Shown: positions 1 through 9,205, counted from the first letter of the stretch. The stretch: 30,829 nt of DNA from an uncultured Alphaproteobacteria bacterium (GCA_937952245.1 CALFYS010000030.1:1-30829); one strand, 5' to 3'. Numbers and translations are program-made. The notes: generated by a model not told the origin, from the sequence alone.

Positions 1-1989
1 CATCGTGTCAAGACCGGGCATTGGCCGGACTTCTTTTTGCCAAGCGGTCACAAAGTCACGCATGCGAACATCACGTGTATCAGCGGTAAGGAGTTCAACA
101 ACAATCCCCGCGCGGTTATCAGAAACCCCTCTTGCGCCGCCACCATTGCCGCCGCGTTTGGTCGTCCCCAGATTAGCAACCGCCATCTGCACAAGCCCAC
201 CTTCACCATTGGTGAGTTTATCTTCGGCGACATCCAACGCGCGTTCCAATTCCACCAGCATTTCATTGGTCTGCTGGCGAGACGTGCCCGGCGCCATAAT
301 AATATTCCCATAGGCAATATCCGCCTCAGGGGAGGAGAAGAAGACAAAATTAACACGTCCCCCTGCCATCATCCCCACGGAGGCGATCAACAGCGCCATG
401 GCCAGCGACATGGTTGCCAGTCGCCATTTCACCGCGAAGGCCACCAACCGTTTAAACGGCCCATCACGGAAAGCGTTAAACTTGGCGTCAAACCAAACCC
501 TGAACCCTTTGGTCTTGGGTTTAGCGGAGCGCCCAAAATGCGCCAAATGCGCGGGCAGGATAAAGAACACTTCGATCAGGCTGGCGATCAGCACCGCCAC
601 CACCACCAAGGGGATGGCTGAAATAATCTCACCGATAATGCCTTTGACGGTAAAGAGCGGCAGGAACGCCGCCACGGTTGTCAACATCGCGCTGACCACC
701 GGCGGCCCCATTCGTGTGGCGGCAATGCCCGCGGCTTTATCAATCGGCAGCCCGCGTTTTTCCTTCAGATATTCGGTATGCTCACCAATCACAATCGCGT
801 CATCCACCACAATCCCCAAGGCCATGATCAAGCCGAATAATGAGATCATATTGATGGTTTGCCCCATGGCCAGCATGACGCCAAAAGTCGCTAAAAAGGC
901 AACGGGAATCCCCATGGCGACCCAGAAGGCCACCCGCGCCGATAAGAAGATGAACAAGACGATAATCACCAGCACCAAACCGCCAGCACCGTTTTTCACC
1001 AATAGCGAAATCCGTTCTTGGATCAGATTGGCGCGAACATCATATTGCTCAATGGTCAGGTTCTGGGGCGCGGTCAGGCGATAATCCGCCAGCCAATCTT
1101 GGATCACCTGATTAATTTCAAGCGAGTCATTGGTCTTGCCGCGGCGGAATTCCAATTCAATGGCGTTTTCACCCATGCGCGAGATGGAAACATAGGTGGC
1201 GTTTATCGTGGCATCGGTAATCCGCGCAATATCACCCAGCAGCACCCGACTGCCATCAGGGCGGATGATAATTTCTATATTTTCATATTCAGCGGCGGTC
1301 TTAAGAAGACCAAGCGAGCGCACCCTAAGCGCGCCATCTGCCAGCCGACCCGCCGGCACATCAAGTGAGGTTTGCCCCACAGAACGGGCAATATCATTCA
1401 GCGAAAGCCCCAGCCGTGCCAGTTCTGTTTCGCTCACTTCAATTCGGATGGTTTCATTCGGCAGGCCATTGATAATGACTTTATCAACACCAAGGCGTTG
1501 CAAATCTTCTTCGACATTTTTGCCAAACCGCCTTAAATCATCAACGCTATAGGGGCCTGACAGCACCATTTTTGAAATCGGGTCAAAAAACTCACCTTTG
1601 ATGACTTTCGGCAATTCGGCTTCTTCAGGGAAATCAATCTGGCCAACGGCGGCTTCGACATCGGCCAGCCCTTGCTTCATATCCGTGCCAAATTCAAATT
1701 CAACTTCAATCGAAGCGCTGCCTTCATAGGAATTCGCCGATACTTTTTTGACATTGGAAATTGTCCGCAATTCAGGTTCAAGCGGCTGAACGATATTGGC
1801 ATCGACATCTTCCGCTGTTGCCCCTGTCCAAGTCACAGATACGGCGACAACTTCAACATCAAAACTGGGGAAGAACTGACGGTTCAGGCGATCAAGCGAA
1901 ACCACGCCCAACACCAGCATCAAGATCATCAACAGGTTGGCGGCGGTTTTATGCCGAATAAAAAAATCAAGAAAGGGAGATGCTGTCAT
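1..1989 (-). CDS. RND-family efflux permease, 3' end beyond the window
   Basis: The first 663 codons of an AcrB/HAE1-type inner-membrane proton-driven efflux permease are present, and the frame stays open to base 1. This family is usually about 1,030 residues, so the C-terminal third is missing because of the window edge, not because of damage. The N-terminus has the typical first membrane helix (FLDFFIRHKTAANLLMILML), then the periplasmic porter region. A later helix carries the RND hallmark GIVVDDAIVIGEH, with the paired aspartates of the proton relay. The ATG lies two bases past the stop of the upstream membrane-fusion gene, with an AAGAG ribosome site, so the two genes are one operon. The permease is expected to form a tripartite pump with that adaptor and an outer-membrane channel not seen here. 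The substrate cannot be read from sequence; drugs, detergents or bile-like compounds are possible. Confidence 0.93.
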   Translation of the reverse strand, partial: MTASPFLDFFIRHKTAANLLMILMLVLGVVSLDRLNRQFFPSFDVEVVAVSVTWTGATAEDVDANIVQPLEPELRTISNVKKVSANSYEGSASIEVEFEFGTDMKQGLADVEAAVGQIDFPEEAELPKVIKGEFFDPISKMVLSGPYSVDDLRRFGKNVEEDLQRLGVDKVIINGLPNETIRIEVSETELARLGLSLNDIARSVGQTSLDVPAGRLADGALRVRSLGLLKTAAEYENIEIIIRPDGSRVLLGDIARITDATINATYVSISRMGENAIELEFRRGKTNDSLEINQVIQDWLADYRLTAPQNLTIEQYDVRANLIQERISLLVKNGAGGLVLVIIVLFIFLSARVAFWVAMGIPVAFLATFGVMLAMGQTINMISLFGLIMALGIVVDDAIVIGEHTEYLKEKRGLPIDKAAGIAATRMGPPVVSAMLTTVAAFLPLFTVKGIIGEIISAIPLVVVAVLIASLIEVFFILPAHLAHFGRSAKPKTKGFRVWFDAKFNAFRDGPFKRLVAFAVKWRLATMSLAMALLIASVGMMAGGRVNFVFFSSPEADIAYGNIIMAPGTSRQQTNEMLVELERALDVAEDKLTNGEGGLVQMAVANLGTTKRGGNGGGARGVSDNRAGIVVELLTADTRDVRMRDFVTAWQKEVRPMPGLDTM

Positions 1990-1991
1990 GA

Positions 1992-3188
1992 TTAATTCTC
2001 TTGAGCACCGACAACTTCAACCAATGTGCCTTGCGCCAAGCCCGGGATGCGGGTGGAAACCACTTGATCACCGTTTTGCAGATCACCTCGAACATAAACC
2101 TGACCTTCAGATTTGCTCAAAATTTCAACTTGGCGGCGATCCGCCCTGCCCTCAACCACGATGAAGATATGATCACGGTCAAAGATGGCGGCCTCAGGCA
2201 AGATCACGACATCTTCCAGCATCAATGTGGGGTAATTGATTTCAACAAAGGCACCGGCGGGGATGGGCGGCATTTGACCTGCTTTTGATTGCGGCAGATT
2301 GGCATAGATACGCCCGCCGCCTTCATTGGCGTTAACATTGCCCTCGGTGCGGTCAATCGTTCCGGTGACGGTGACAACATCACGCCCGCCGGCTGTCCAT
2401 GTCATTTCAACATCCTGACCAATCAACCGGTTGCTGATGGCATAGATTTCAGCCGGAACAATAAAGGAGACTTCAAGACTGTTGAGGTCAGTGATTTTCC
2501 CCAGCGTTGTGTTGCTGGAAAGGACTTGGCCAGAACCAATCACAACATCAGCCAGCGCGCCATCAAACGGCGCTCTCAGCACCGCGTCTTTTAAATTGCG
2601 CTCCGCTCTTTTCTTGGCGATTTTCAGCTGTTCAATGCGCGAATTTGATTGCAACAGGCTGTTTTTGGCAATGGATAAAGCCAATTGCGCATCATCTAGC
2701 CGCTTTTCAGAGGCAACGGAAGCGGCCTTCATTTGATTAACGCGATCAAATTGGCGCTGGCGCAGGGTTAATTGTGTTTGCAATTCGATCTTATTGGCGT
2801 CTTCGGCGGCCAATTGCACGGCGATGTCATTGACCGATAACGTCAGCAATTCGGTATCCAGCGTGGCCAAAACCTCACCTTTGCGCACCAAAGCCCCGTT
2901 CCGCATCACCGCTTCAACTGAGGCCACTTCACCGCCAATAGCAAAGCGTAAATCCGCGCTTCTGGCGGCGGTGACCGTGCCAAAAGCTTGTTGCACAGGG
3001 GCGGCGCTGACACGATCAGCGATGGTGACCGCCACTTTCCGCATTTCTTCTGATCGCGGGCGTGACGGCACTTCAGGCTTGCTGGACACCAAATACATGA
3101 AGCCACCAATGCCAAGACCAAGAATAACGAGAGCCGCCACAAGACGGGACAGCCCTGATAACACTGATTTCATTGCGGGAAATTTCAT
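1992..3188 (-). CDS. RND efflux periplasmic adaptor (HlyD/MFP family)
   Basis: This is a 398-residue membrane-fusion protein. An uncleaved anchor or signal helix (about residues 12-34, LVAALVILGLGIGGFMYLV) is followed by a barrel/lipoyl half-motif (around ATLDTELLTL), a long alpha-helical hairpin rich in Q, K and R (about residues 110-180) and a beta-barrel with the FDGALADVVIGSGQVL segment typical of MFPs. It should bridge the neighbouring RND permease to an outer-membrane channel. I chose the ATG at 3188 because GGAAG sits five bases upstream. A TTG four codons earlier is in frame but overlaps that ribosome site. The gene is first in the operon, and its promoter must lie in the 3189-3419 gap shared with a divergent MATE exporter. 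The exported compound is unknown. Confidence 0.9.
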   Translation of the reverse strand: MKFPAMKSVLSGLSRLVAALVILGLGIGGFMYLVSSKPEVPSRPRSEEMRKVAVTIADRVSAAPVQQAFGTVTAARSADLRFAIGGEVASVEAVMRNGALVRKGEVLATLDTELLTLSVNDIAVQLAAEDANKIELQTQLTLRQRQFDRVNQMKAASVASEKRLDDAQLALSIAKNSLLQSNSRIEQLKIAKKRAERNLKDAVLRAPFDGALADVVIGSGQVLSSNTTLGKITDLNSLEVSFIVPAEIYAISNRLIGQDVEMTWTAGGRDVVTVTGTIDRTEGNVNANEGGGRIYANLPQSKAGQMPPIPAGAFVEINYPTLMLEDVVILPEAAIFDRDHIFIVVEGRADRRQVEILSKSEGQVYVRGDLQNGDQVVSTRIPGLAQGTLVEVVGAQEN

Positions 3189-3419
3189 TCTGTCTTCCAA
3201 TTCTAGGATGCGACTGTTGTATCGTTAAAAAACAACACCAAGACGCGAGGATAATCACGACTTGTTATGAACAATAAAAACTTTGAAGCATCTGTCTTTG
3301 TCTTACCATAAAGGTAGGGTTAAGCAAATATCATTCAATTGTTGAGGGAAAGGTTTTCTGCTTTCCATCCATGGCGTTCAATGCGACTATAACCCCGTGA
3401 ATGTTAAGATGAATTTGCC
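3189..3419. promoter_or_regulatory. Divergent intergenic region between two efflux systems
   Basis: This 231-base AT-richer gap holds the promoters for the RND pair (minus) and the MATE gene (plus). A small dyad, TTGTT-ATG-AACAA at 3262-3274, could be a repressor site, and GGAAAG/CTTTCC (3347-3352 and 3361-3366) could form a short hairpin. Neither is long enough to be convincing. I see no small gene or RNA here. Confidence 0.4.
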
Positions 3420-4850
3420 ATGGCGGCATCTTCCAGCAATTTCGGAGCCGCAATGCAACGGCATGGCCTTGTCAATTTTCTCTATTCTTGGATAAGCCAC
3501 GCGTGGCCGACCATCCGGCTTTCCATGCCCCTGATCGTCGGGCAAGTGGCGATGATCGGCATTTGGACAGCCGATATTATCATGATGGGCTGGATTGATG
3601 CCGACGCGCTGGCGGCGGGGACTTTGGCCAATCGTCTTTATCAACCGATGTATTTCATTGCTATTGGCCTGACATTAGCGGTCAGCCCCCTCACCTCCCA
3701 AGCGTTAGGGGCAGGAAGTCGCCGCCAAGCCCGGCGCGTCATGCGGCAAGGCATATGGGTGGCGATTGCCTATGGCGGCTTGACCATCATTCCCATGTGG
3801 TATGGCGAGACATTGCTCTTGGTGTTGGGGCAAGACCCGTTATTGGCGGCGGAAGCGGATTTGTTTTTGAAACTCTTAGCCCCGGGGATGATCCCCACCT
3901 ATATTTATTTTGTTCTGCGCCATTATGTTTCCGCCCATAAATTGCCAATGCCGCCGGTGGTGATCACTTGTATTGGGGTGGTGGTCAATATCGTGCTGAA
4001 CGCGATTTTCTCAAAAGGGTATTTTGGCCTGCCTGTCTTAGGGTTTGCGGGAATTGGACTGGCCACCTCCCTGACATTTACTTTTATGGCGTTGATGCTG
4101 GCCTTATATGTCCATACCCAAAAACCATTTCGATTCACCCGACCTTTTGCCCGTATGTTCAGGTTTGATTTCACCATCATGAAACAATTGCTGGTGGTGG
4201 GATTGCCGATTGGCGTGACGCTGTTTGCTGAAACAGGAATGTTTATTGTCGCCGGATTTTACATTGGGCTTTATGGCAAGATTGCTGTCGCGGCATCGGG
4301 CATCGCCAATCAGATCGCGGCGGTCTCGTATATGGTACCGCTGGCCATCAGCCAAGCCGCCACCATCAGGGTTGGTCATGAAGCGGGGGCGGGCCGTATC
4401 CATGAGGCGATCAACGCGGCCTTGGCGGGGATCATGGTGACGATTGGCATCACCCTGATTTTGACCGTGATTTTATTGATCTGGACCGAAGGGTTTATCG
4501 CGCTGTTCTTAAACCCTGCTGACCTGCAATTTGATGATGTCATGACCGTCGCCATCCCCATGGTGGTGGTGGTGGCGATTTTCCAATTGGTCGATGGCTT
4601 GCAATGTATTTTCACCTCTGTTTTGCGGGGGATTAACGATACACGCTGGCCTGCCGTGATCTCGATCTTCAGTTATTGGTGTGTCGGTGTTGCCAGCGGT
4701 ATTTATATCGCCAGCCAATGGGGTTGGGGGCCGATTGGCGTCTGGTGGGGGCTGTTCTTTGGCTTGACCGCCGCCAGTGTCTTTTTGCTCATCCGCTGTG
4801 TTATGCAAGCGCAAAAAATCATCCGCAATGGCCGAATTATGCTAAATTGA
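3420..4850 (+). CDS. MATE-family multidrug/metabolite exporter
   Basis: This 476-residue polytopic membrane protein has about twelve hydrophobic segments in two similar halves, the MATE (NorM/DinF-like) layout and usual length. The N-terminal half contains PLIVGQVAMIGIWTADIIMMG and the following GTLANRLYQPMYFIAIGLTL region, which match the start of MATE proteins. The C-terminal half repeats the pattern (LVVGLPIGVTLFAETGMFIV). MATE proteins export cationic organic compounds against a Na+ or H+ gradient. No strong ribosome site precedes the ATG at 3420, so the exact start is less certain than the family; a later ATG at codon 12 is the alternative. The gene ends four bases before glnE, which suggests co-transcription, although no functional link between the two is obvious. 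Confidence 0.9.
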   Translation: MAASSSNFGAAMQRHGLVNFLYSWISHAWPTIRLSMPLIVGQVAMIGIWTADIIMMGWIDADALAAGTLANRLYQPMYFIAIGLTLAVSPLTSQALGAGSRRQARRVMRQGIWVAIAYGGLTIIPMWYGETLLLVLGQDPLLAAEADLFLKLLAPGMIPTYIYFVLRHYVSAHKLPMPPVVITCIGVVVNIVLNAIFSKGYFGLPVLGFAGIGLATSLTFTFMALMLALYVHTQKPFRFTRPFARMFRFDFTIMKQLLVVGLPIGVTLFAETGMFIVAGFYIGLYGKIAVAASGIANQIAAVSYMVPLAISQAATIRVGHEAGAGRIHEAINAALAGIMVTIGITLILTVILLIWTEGFIALFLNPADLQFDDVMTVAIPMVVVVAIFQLVDGLQCIFTSVLRGINDTRWPAVISIFSYWCVGVASGIYIASQWGWGPIGVWWGLFFGLTAASVFLLIRCVMQAQKIIRNGRIMLN

Positions 4851-4854
4851 CGAT

Positions 4855-7650
4855 ATGGAAGAAAATTCAACGGAAATGACATCAATAGGGGCATCTTTCG
4901 TTTTTCCTGAAAAACCTGCCCAAGACCTTGATCAGTTGCTGGAAAATACCGCCGCCATCGCCCCCCATCTGGCGGGGTTATTCCGCCGTCATGGTGATGA
5001 TCTTGACGCCATCAAAGCCACGAAATTTGAAGAAATCCTGACATCTGCCGACAATGATTTGCGGCAAGTGTTGGAACAAACCCGTGATGAAAACCAAGTC
5101 ATGCGCGCCATCCGCCTTTATCGCGGGCGGATCAATCATCTGGTCGCCATGTCGGATTTGCTGTCGCTTGCCCCTGTTACCGATCACCTGAAATGGTTGA
5201 GCCATGCCGCGGAAACCGCCTTGGATCAAACCGCCGCTTGGCTGACCCGTGAGGAAAATCAAGATCAGAACTGGATCATCCTTGGGCTTGGAAAATTGGG
5301 CGCGGGTGAGTTGAATTATTCTTCTGATGTTGACCTGATCATCATCACCCAGAATGACCCCGATGATCACGATACCGCCCAGCGTTATATTCGCCACACC
5401 AAGCGATTGACGAAACTGCTCTCCAGCCCCACCGCCGATGGCATTGGCTGGCGGGTGGATCTCCGGTTGCGGCCTGACCCCGGGGCAACCCCCGTTGCGA
5501 TCAACCGCATGGCGGCGATGATCTATTACGAGAGCCTTGCCCGCACATGGGAACGTGCCGCCTTTATTCGCGCCCGCCCCGTTGCCGGAGACCGCGCCGC
5601 GGGCGCGGCTTTCTTGCGGGATTTAAACCCTTTCATCTGGCGGCGGTATTTTGATTATTCGGTTCTGGATGATCTGAAGATTATGTTGCGGCGGGAAAAA
5701 CGCCCCGCTGATTTATTGGGCTATAATGTCAAAAATGGTCTTGGCGGCATCCGGTCGATTGAATTTTATGTCCATGCCCAACAGCTGATCGCGGGCGGGC
5801 GAGAACAAGATTTAAGGAAAGGTTCAACGCTGGACGCCTTAGAAACACTGGCGGCGCATCATTGGATCAGCACCGAGGCTAAAGATAACCTGAAAGCGGC
5901 CTATTTGATCTGGCGCAGGCTGGAACATCGCTTGCAGATGATCGGCGATGCCCAAACCCACCATTTGCCGAAATCCACCGAACAACTCACCAATATCGCG
6001 GCTTTTTGTGGCCATGATGATCTGACCGCCTTTAAAGACAGCGTCATTAACCTTGGCGATGTGGTGACGGCCAATACCGCTGATTTGATCACCCGGCTGA
6101 ACCCCGACAACACCACCGAAGATGACGCCATCAGCATTGATGATGCCCGTATCGAAAGCCAATTGTTGGATTGGGGATATAGCCAGCCGCAAAACATCAC
6201 CACCACCATCCAAGGTTGGCTGGCGGGGCGTATTCCCGCGACACGATCAACACGATCACGGGAATTGATGCGAAAATTATTGCCGCGATTGCTGCAACAA
6301 TGCGCCGAAACAGACACGCCTGACCAAAGTTTTGCCGGCTTTGCCCGATTGGTGGAAAGCCTGCCCGCGGGTTTGCAATTATTCTCCTTGATCGACAGCC
6401 ATGATGATATTGCCGCCATGATCATGGCCATCACCTTATCTGCCCCTGACTTGGCCGAAGAGATCAGCAAGCATCCGATGATGGCGGATGCGCTGTTATA
6501 CCGTGATTTTTGGACACCGGTTGACGATTGGCCTGACCGAGAGGCCAGCCTGAAGCGCGCCATCGATGAGATTGAGTTTTACGAAGATGGGTTAAGCCTG
6601 TTGCGGCGGCAATGCCGTGAATGGAAATTTCAAGTCAGCGCGCAATTATTGCAAGGCGTGATTGATGGCGAACGCGCGGGATTGGATTACGCCGCCATCG
6701 CGGATGCGATTATCCGCGCCGCCCTGCCGCTTGTCATGAAAGAGATCAGCCGCCGATTTGGACAGATTGAACAGGCCAGCCTTGCTGTTATTGCCTTAGG
6801 GCGGCTTGGGGCAGAAGAAATGACCCTGACCTCTGATCTTGATTTGATCTTTATCTATGATGGCCAGAAAGACATGACTTCCGATGGCAAGAAACAGCTG
6901 GATGGCCATCAATATTTCTCGCGCTTTAGCCAAGAATTGATCAACGCTTTGTCTTCCTTGACCGCTGAAGGCCGCTGTTATGAAGTTGATATGCGGCTTC
7001 GGCCTTCTGGCAACGCCGGCCCTGTTGCCGTGCATATCGACAGTTTTATCCAATACCACCATAAAGACGCGTGGTTATGGGAACATCTGGCGCTGGTCAA
7101 AAGCCGGGTGATCGGCGGCATCAACCATGACGGGCTTACGCCTCAGATTGATGCCATCACCACGGATTGGATCAAATCCGCCTATGATGCTGAGGTGCTG
7201 CGGGACGAAACCAATGCCATGCGGGAAAAACTGCTGGAAGCGCAACCCGCCGCCTCCCCCCGTGATATACGCCGGATCGAAGGCGGGATTATGGATATTG
7301 ATTTGCTCACCGCTATGTTGCAATTGCGCCCCGAAGCCAAGGCCATCCCTCGCCATTTGCGAAGCCGCGATGCCAGCGCTGATCTTGCCGAGATTGGCCT
7401 GATCACATCGGATGAAGCCCAGACCCTTGCTGAAGCGGTTCGTTTTTACAGCGATCTGATTCAATGGATTAGATTAACAAAACTGCCCACAGGCGCGATG
7501 GAAGATGCCAAATCCGCCCTTCCAACGGCCCTTCCAACAGCGATGGCAAAACAATTTAAAACTGAAACTTTTCAATCACTTGACCAAAAAATACTGACCA
7601 TGGCCAAAACAATTTCAGCCATCACGAAAAAATATGTTTGCAAGCCTTAA
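4855..7650 (+). CDS. glnE: Bifunctional glutamine synthetase adenylyltransferase/adenylyl-removing enzyme
   Basis: GlnE attaches AMP to and removes AMP from a tyrosine of glutamine synthetase, tuning nitrogen assimilation in response to PII and glutamine. The 931-residue length fits the family. Two nucleotidyltransferase domains are visible. The N-terminal (adenylyl-removing) domain has GLGKLGAGELNYSSDVDLI at about residues 143-161, and the C-terminal (adenylylating) domain has ALGRLGAEEMTLTSDLDLIF at about residues 646-665. Each keeps the acidic S-D-x-D metal-binding motif. Between them lie the helical linker and GlnD-like regulatory segments, including ENGLGGIRSIEF-like and RRIEGGIMDID-like motifs. 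The start follows the MATE stop by four bases. An in-frame ATG at codon 8 is possible. glnB, glnA and glnD are not in the window. Confidence 0.95.
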   Translation: MEENSTEMTSIGASFVFPEKPAQDLDQLLENTAAIAPHLAGLFRRHGDDLDAIKATKFEEILTSADNDLRQVLEQTRDENQVMRAIRLYRGRINHLVAMSDLLSLAPVTDHLKWLSHAAETALDQTAAWLTREENQDQNWIILGLGKLGAGELNYSSDVDLIIITQNDPDDHDTAQRYIRHTKRLTKLLSSPTADGIGWRVDLRLRPDPGATPVAINRMAAMIYYESLARTWERAAFIRARPVAGDRAAGAAFLRDLNPFIWRRYFDYSVLDDLKIMLRREKRPADLLGYNVKNGLGGIRSIEFYVHAQQLIAGGREQDLRKGSTLDALETLAAHHWISTEAKDNLKAAYLIWRRLEHRLQMIGDAQTHHLPKSTEQLTNIAAFCGHDDLTAFKDSVINLGDVVTANTADLITRLNPDNTTEDDAISIDDARIESQLLDWGYSQPQNITTTIQGWLAGRIPATRSTRSRELMRKLLPRLLQQCAETDTPDQSFAGFARLVESLPAGLQLFSLIDSHDDIAAMIMAITLSAPDLAEEISKHPMMADALLYRDFWTPVDDWPDREASLKRAIDEIEFYEDGLSLLRRQCREWKFQVSAQLLQGVIDGERAGLDYAAIADAIIRAALPLVMKEISRRFGQIEQASLAVIALGRLGAEEMTLTSDLDLIFIYDGQKDMTSDGKKQLDGHQYFSRFSQELINALSSLTAEGRCYEVDMRLRPSGNAGPVAVHIDSFIQYHHKDAWLWEHLALVKSRVIGGINHDGLTPQIDAITTDWIKSAYDAEVLRDETNAMREKLLEAQPAASPRDIRRIEGGIMDIDLLTAMLQLRPEAKAIPRHLRSRDASADLAEIGLITSDEAQTLAEAVRFYSDLIQWIRLTKLPTGAMEDAKSALPTALPTAMAKQFKTETFQSLDQKILTMAKTISAITKKYVCKP

Positions 7651-7740
7651 AAAAGAGAGTAGAGAGCGAAAGTAAGAAGCGTTTCAAAACGCGTTTTAAC
7701 CACCTGATTTTGTAACGCTTAACCAACAGGAGCACGAACC

Positions 7741-9036
7741 ATGCGGGCTGCATTGCTGTCGTCTTGGACGCTGTTTTTTGGTATTTTCTTGTTCATGGCG
7801 GGCAATGGCCTGCAAGGGGCTCTTTTGGGCAACCGCGCCGAAGAATTATCCTTTGGTGATTTGATCACTGGGATCATTATGTCGGGTTATTTTGCGGGCT
7901 TTGTTCTGGGGTCAACTTTTGTTCCGAAATTGGTGAGCAGCGTTGGTCATGTTCGCGTCTTTGGCGCGCTGGCGGGGCTGGCTTCATCTTCTATTTTGAT
8001 TCACGCGATTTTTGAAAATTCCTTTTTATGGATGGTGATGCGCCTTGTGACCGGCTTTGCCTATTCGGGGATGTATATTATCGCCGAAAGCTGGATCAAC
8101 GATAAAGCCAGCAATGAAACCCGCGGGTCTTTATTATCTGTTTATATGATTGTCACCATGTCGGGGTTGATCTTGGGGTTGATGTTGCTGTCCTCCGGCG
8201 ACCCTGAAGAAACCGATTTGTTTATATTGGTATCGGTGCTGGTGTCGATTGCTGTTGTGCCGATCTTGATGACAGCGGCGAAAGTGCCGGATATTCAAGA
8301 ACCGGAAACCGTATCGGTGTTTCGTGTTTTCCATGTCTCCCCCCTTGCCGCGATTGGCATGGTGATGCAGGGGGTGACCTCAGCCATGATCTTTGGCATG
8401 GGGGCGGTTTACGCCACCAAATTGGGGCTGAGCCTTACGGAAATCTCTTTCTATATGTCGGCGGTGATGTTGGGGGCGCTGTTGTTGCAATACCCCATCG
8501 GTAAATTATCCGATGTGTTTGACCGCCGTTCTGTGATCGTGATTGTTCAGACCTTGGCGATTGTTGTTTCCGCCTTGGCCTATTTCACCGAATCCATGCA
8601 TTTCTATGTCTTGCTGGTAACAGCGGCGATTTATGGCGGCATCCATACCCCGCTTTATTCTTTATACATTGCCCATGCCAATGACTTCCTCACCCCACGG
8701 CAGATTGTGGCAACGTCATCACGGCTGGTTCTGATCAATGGCGTGGGCGCGGTTTTTGGCGCGCCGATTGTGGGCTATGCCATGGGGATTTTTGGGCCAT
8801 CGGCGTTTTATCCGACCATGGGGTTCTTCCATTTGTTGATGGCAGCCTTTGCGATTTACCGGATGACGGTACGTGAATCTTTGCCAAACGAAGCCCAGTC
8901 TCCATTTGTTGTGATCCCGCAACGTTCAACCCCAATGGCCACACAGTTGCTGCCTGATGCGCCATGGGAAGAAGGCACGGATGAAGACGAACATGATGCG
9001 GCGCAAGACAGCACCCGTCAAAACCCTGCCACTTAG
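7741..9036 (+). CDS. MFS transporter (YcaD-like)
   Basis: This is a 431-residue protein with about twelve membrane helices. Between helices 2 and 3 the MFS loop is weakly conserved (GSTFVPKLVSSVGHVRVF), and the second half has the matching loop GKLSDVFDRRSVIV at about residues 256-269, the typical G-x-x-x-D-R-x-x-R pattern. The helix segment GFAYSGMYIIAESWINDKAS resembles the YcaD branch of putative transporters. The last 50 residues are a polar, acidic cytoplasmic tail (EEGTDEDEHD). AGGAG lies eight bases before the ATG. The gene stands alone, after a 90-base gap from glnE. Substrate is unknown; any specific assignment would be a guess. Confidence 0.85.
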   Translation: MRAALLSSWTLFFGIFLFMAGNGLQGALLGNRAEELSFGDLITGIIMSGYFAGFVLGSTFVPKLVSSVGHVRVFGALAGLASSSILIHAIFENSFLWMVMRLVTGFAYSGMYIIAESWINDKASNETRGSLLSVYMIVTMSGLILGLMLLSSGDPEETDLFILVSVLVSIAVVPILMTAAKVPDIQEPETVSVFRVFHVSPLAAIGMVMQGVTSAMIFGMGAVYATKLGLSLTEISFYMSAVMLGALLLQYPIGKLSDVFDRRSVIVIVQTLAIVVSALAYFTESMHFYVLLVTAAIYGGIHTPLYSLYIAHANDFLTPRQIVATSSRLVLINGVGAVFGAPIVGYAMGIFGPSAFYPTMGFFHLLMAAFAIYRMTVRESLPNEAQSPFVVIPQRSTPMATQLLPDAPWEEGTDEDEHDAAQDSTRQNPAT

Positions 9037-9059
9037 GCCATCTGGTCATATCAACGGCT

Positions 9060-9092
9060 TTTGCAAACAGTAAATAATTTACAGTTTGCAAA
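9060..9092. promoter_or_regulatory. 33-base palindromic operator, candidate RamB/ScfR site
   Basis: The arms TTTGCAAAC (9060-9068) and GTTTGCAAA (9084-9092) are perfect reverse complements, as are GTAAAT (9070-9075) and ATTTAC (9077-9082), centred on base 9076. Only the pair 9069/9083 does not match, so 15 of 16 arm positions pair. TTTGCAAA is the core of the RamB motif known in Corynebacterium. A single TTTGCAAA with the same downstream context lies ahead of isocitrate lyase at 12946, next to a RamB-like gene. I infer an operator for that regulator, upstream of the 67-residue gene. Confidence 0.6.
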
Positions 9093-9133
9093 TTTTCACA
9101 AATTTCAATGCGCGGTCGAATTTTCTTTGATAT
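9078..9133 (+). promoter_or_regulatory. Promoter-like block shared with the isocitrate lyase upstream region
   Basis: Aligned without gaps against 12963-13018, 44 of 56 bases are identical by hand count. The strongest parts are TTTACA at the left edge, TTTTCACA, TTTCAATGCGC (CAATGCGC at 9106-9113) and TTCTTTGATAT (9123-9133). Spacing between these is identical in both copies. I cannot assign -35 and -10 boxes securely; TTTGATAT is a possible -10 region. The match outside coding sequence suggests common transcriptional control. Confidence 0.55.
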
Positions 9134-9142
9134 TAAAGAATC

Positions 9143-9182
9143 AAGCCTTGCGAGAGGGCTTAACCCCCTTAATCAAAAGGGG
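9143..9182 (+). other. Structured 5' leader with two small hairpins
   Basis: AAGCC (9143-9147) can pair with GGCTT (9157-9161), and CCCCTT (9165-9170) with AAGGGG (9177-9182) around a six-base loop. The string GGCTTAA occurs twice (9157 and 9181). These lie between the putative promoter and the GAGG ribosome site at 9196. They could be transcript structure affecting the 67-residue gene, but short stems such as these also arise by chance. Confidence 0.3.
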
Positions 9183-9205
9183 CTTAATATCAAATGAGGC
9201 ACGAC

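Noticed and set aside
37..1552. Plus-strand open frames of up to 228 codons at the left edge
   Set aside because: They lie antisense to the continuous RND permease frame, which has clear family motifs; their translations are low-complexity without recognisable motifs.
5839..6563. Minus-strand open frames of 124 and 220 codons
   Set aside because: They are antisense shadows inside glnE, whose own frame is intact and conserved.
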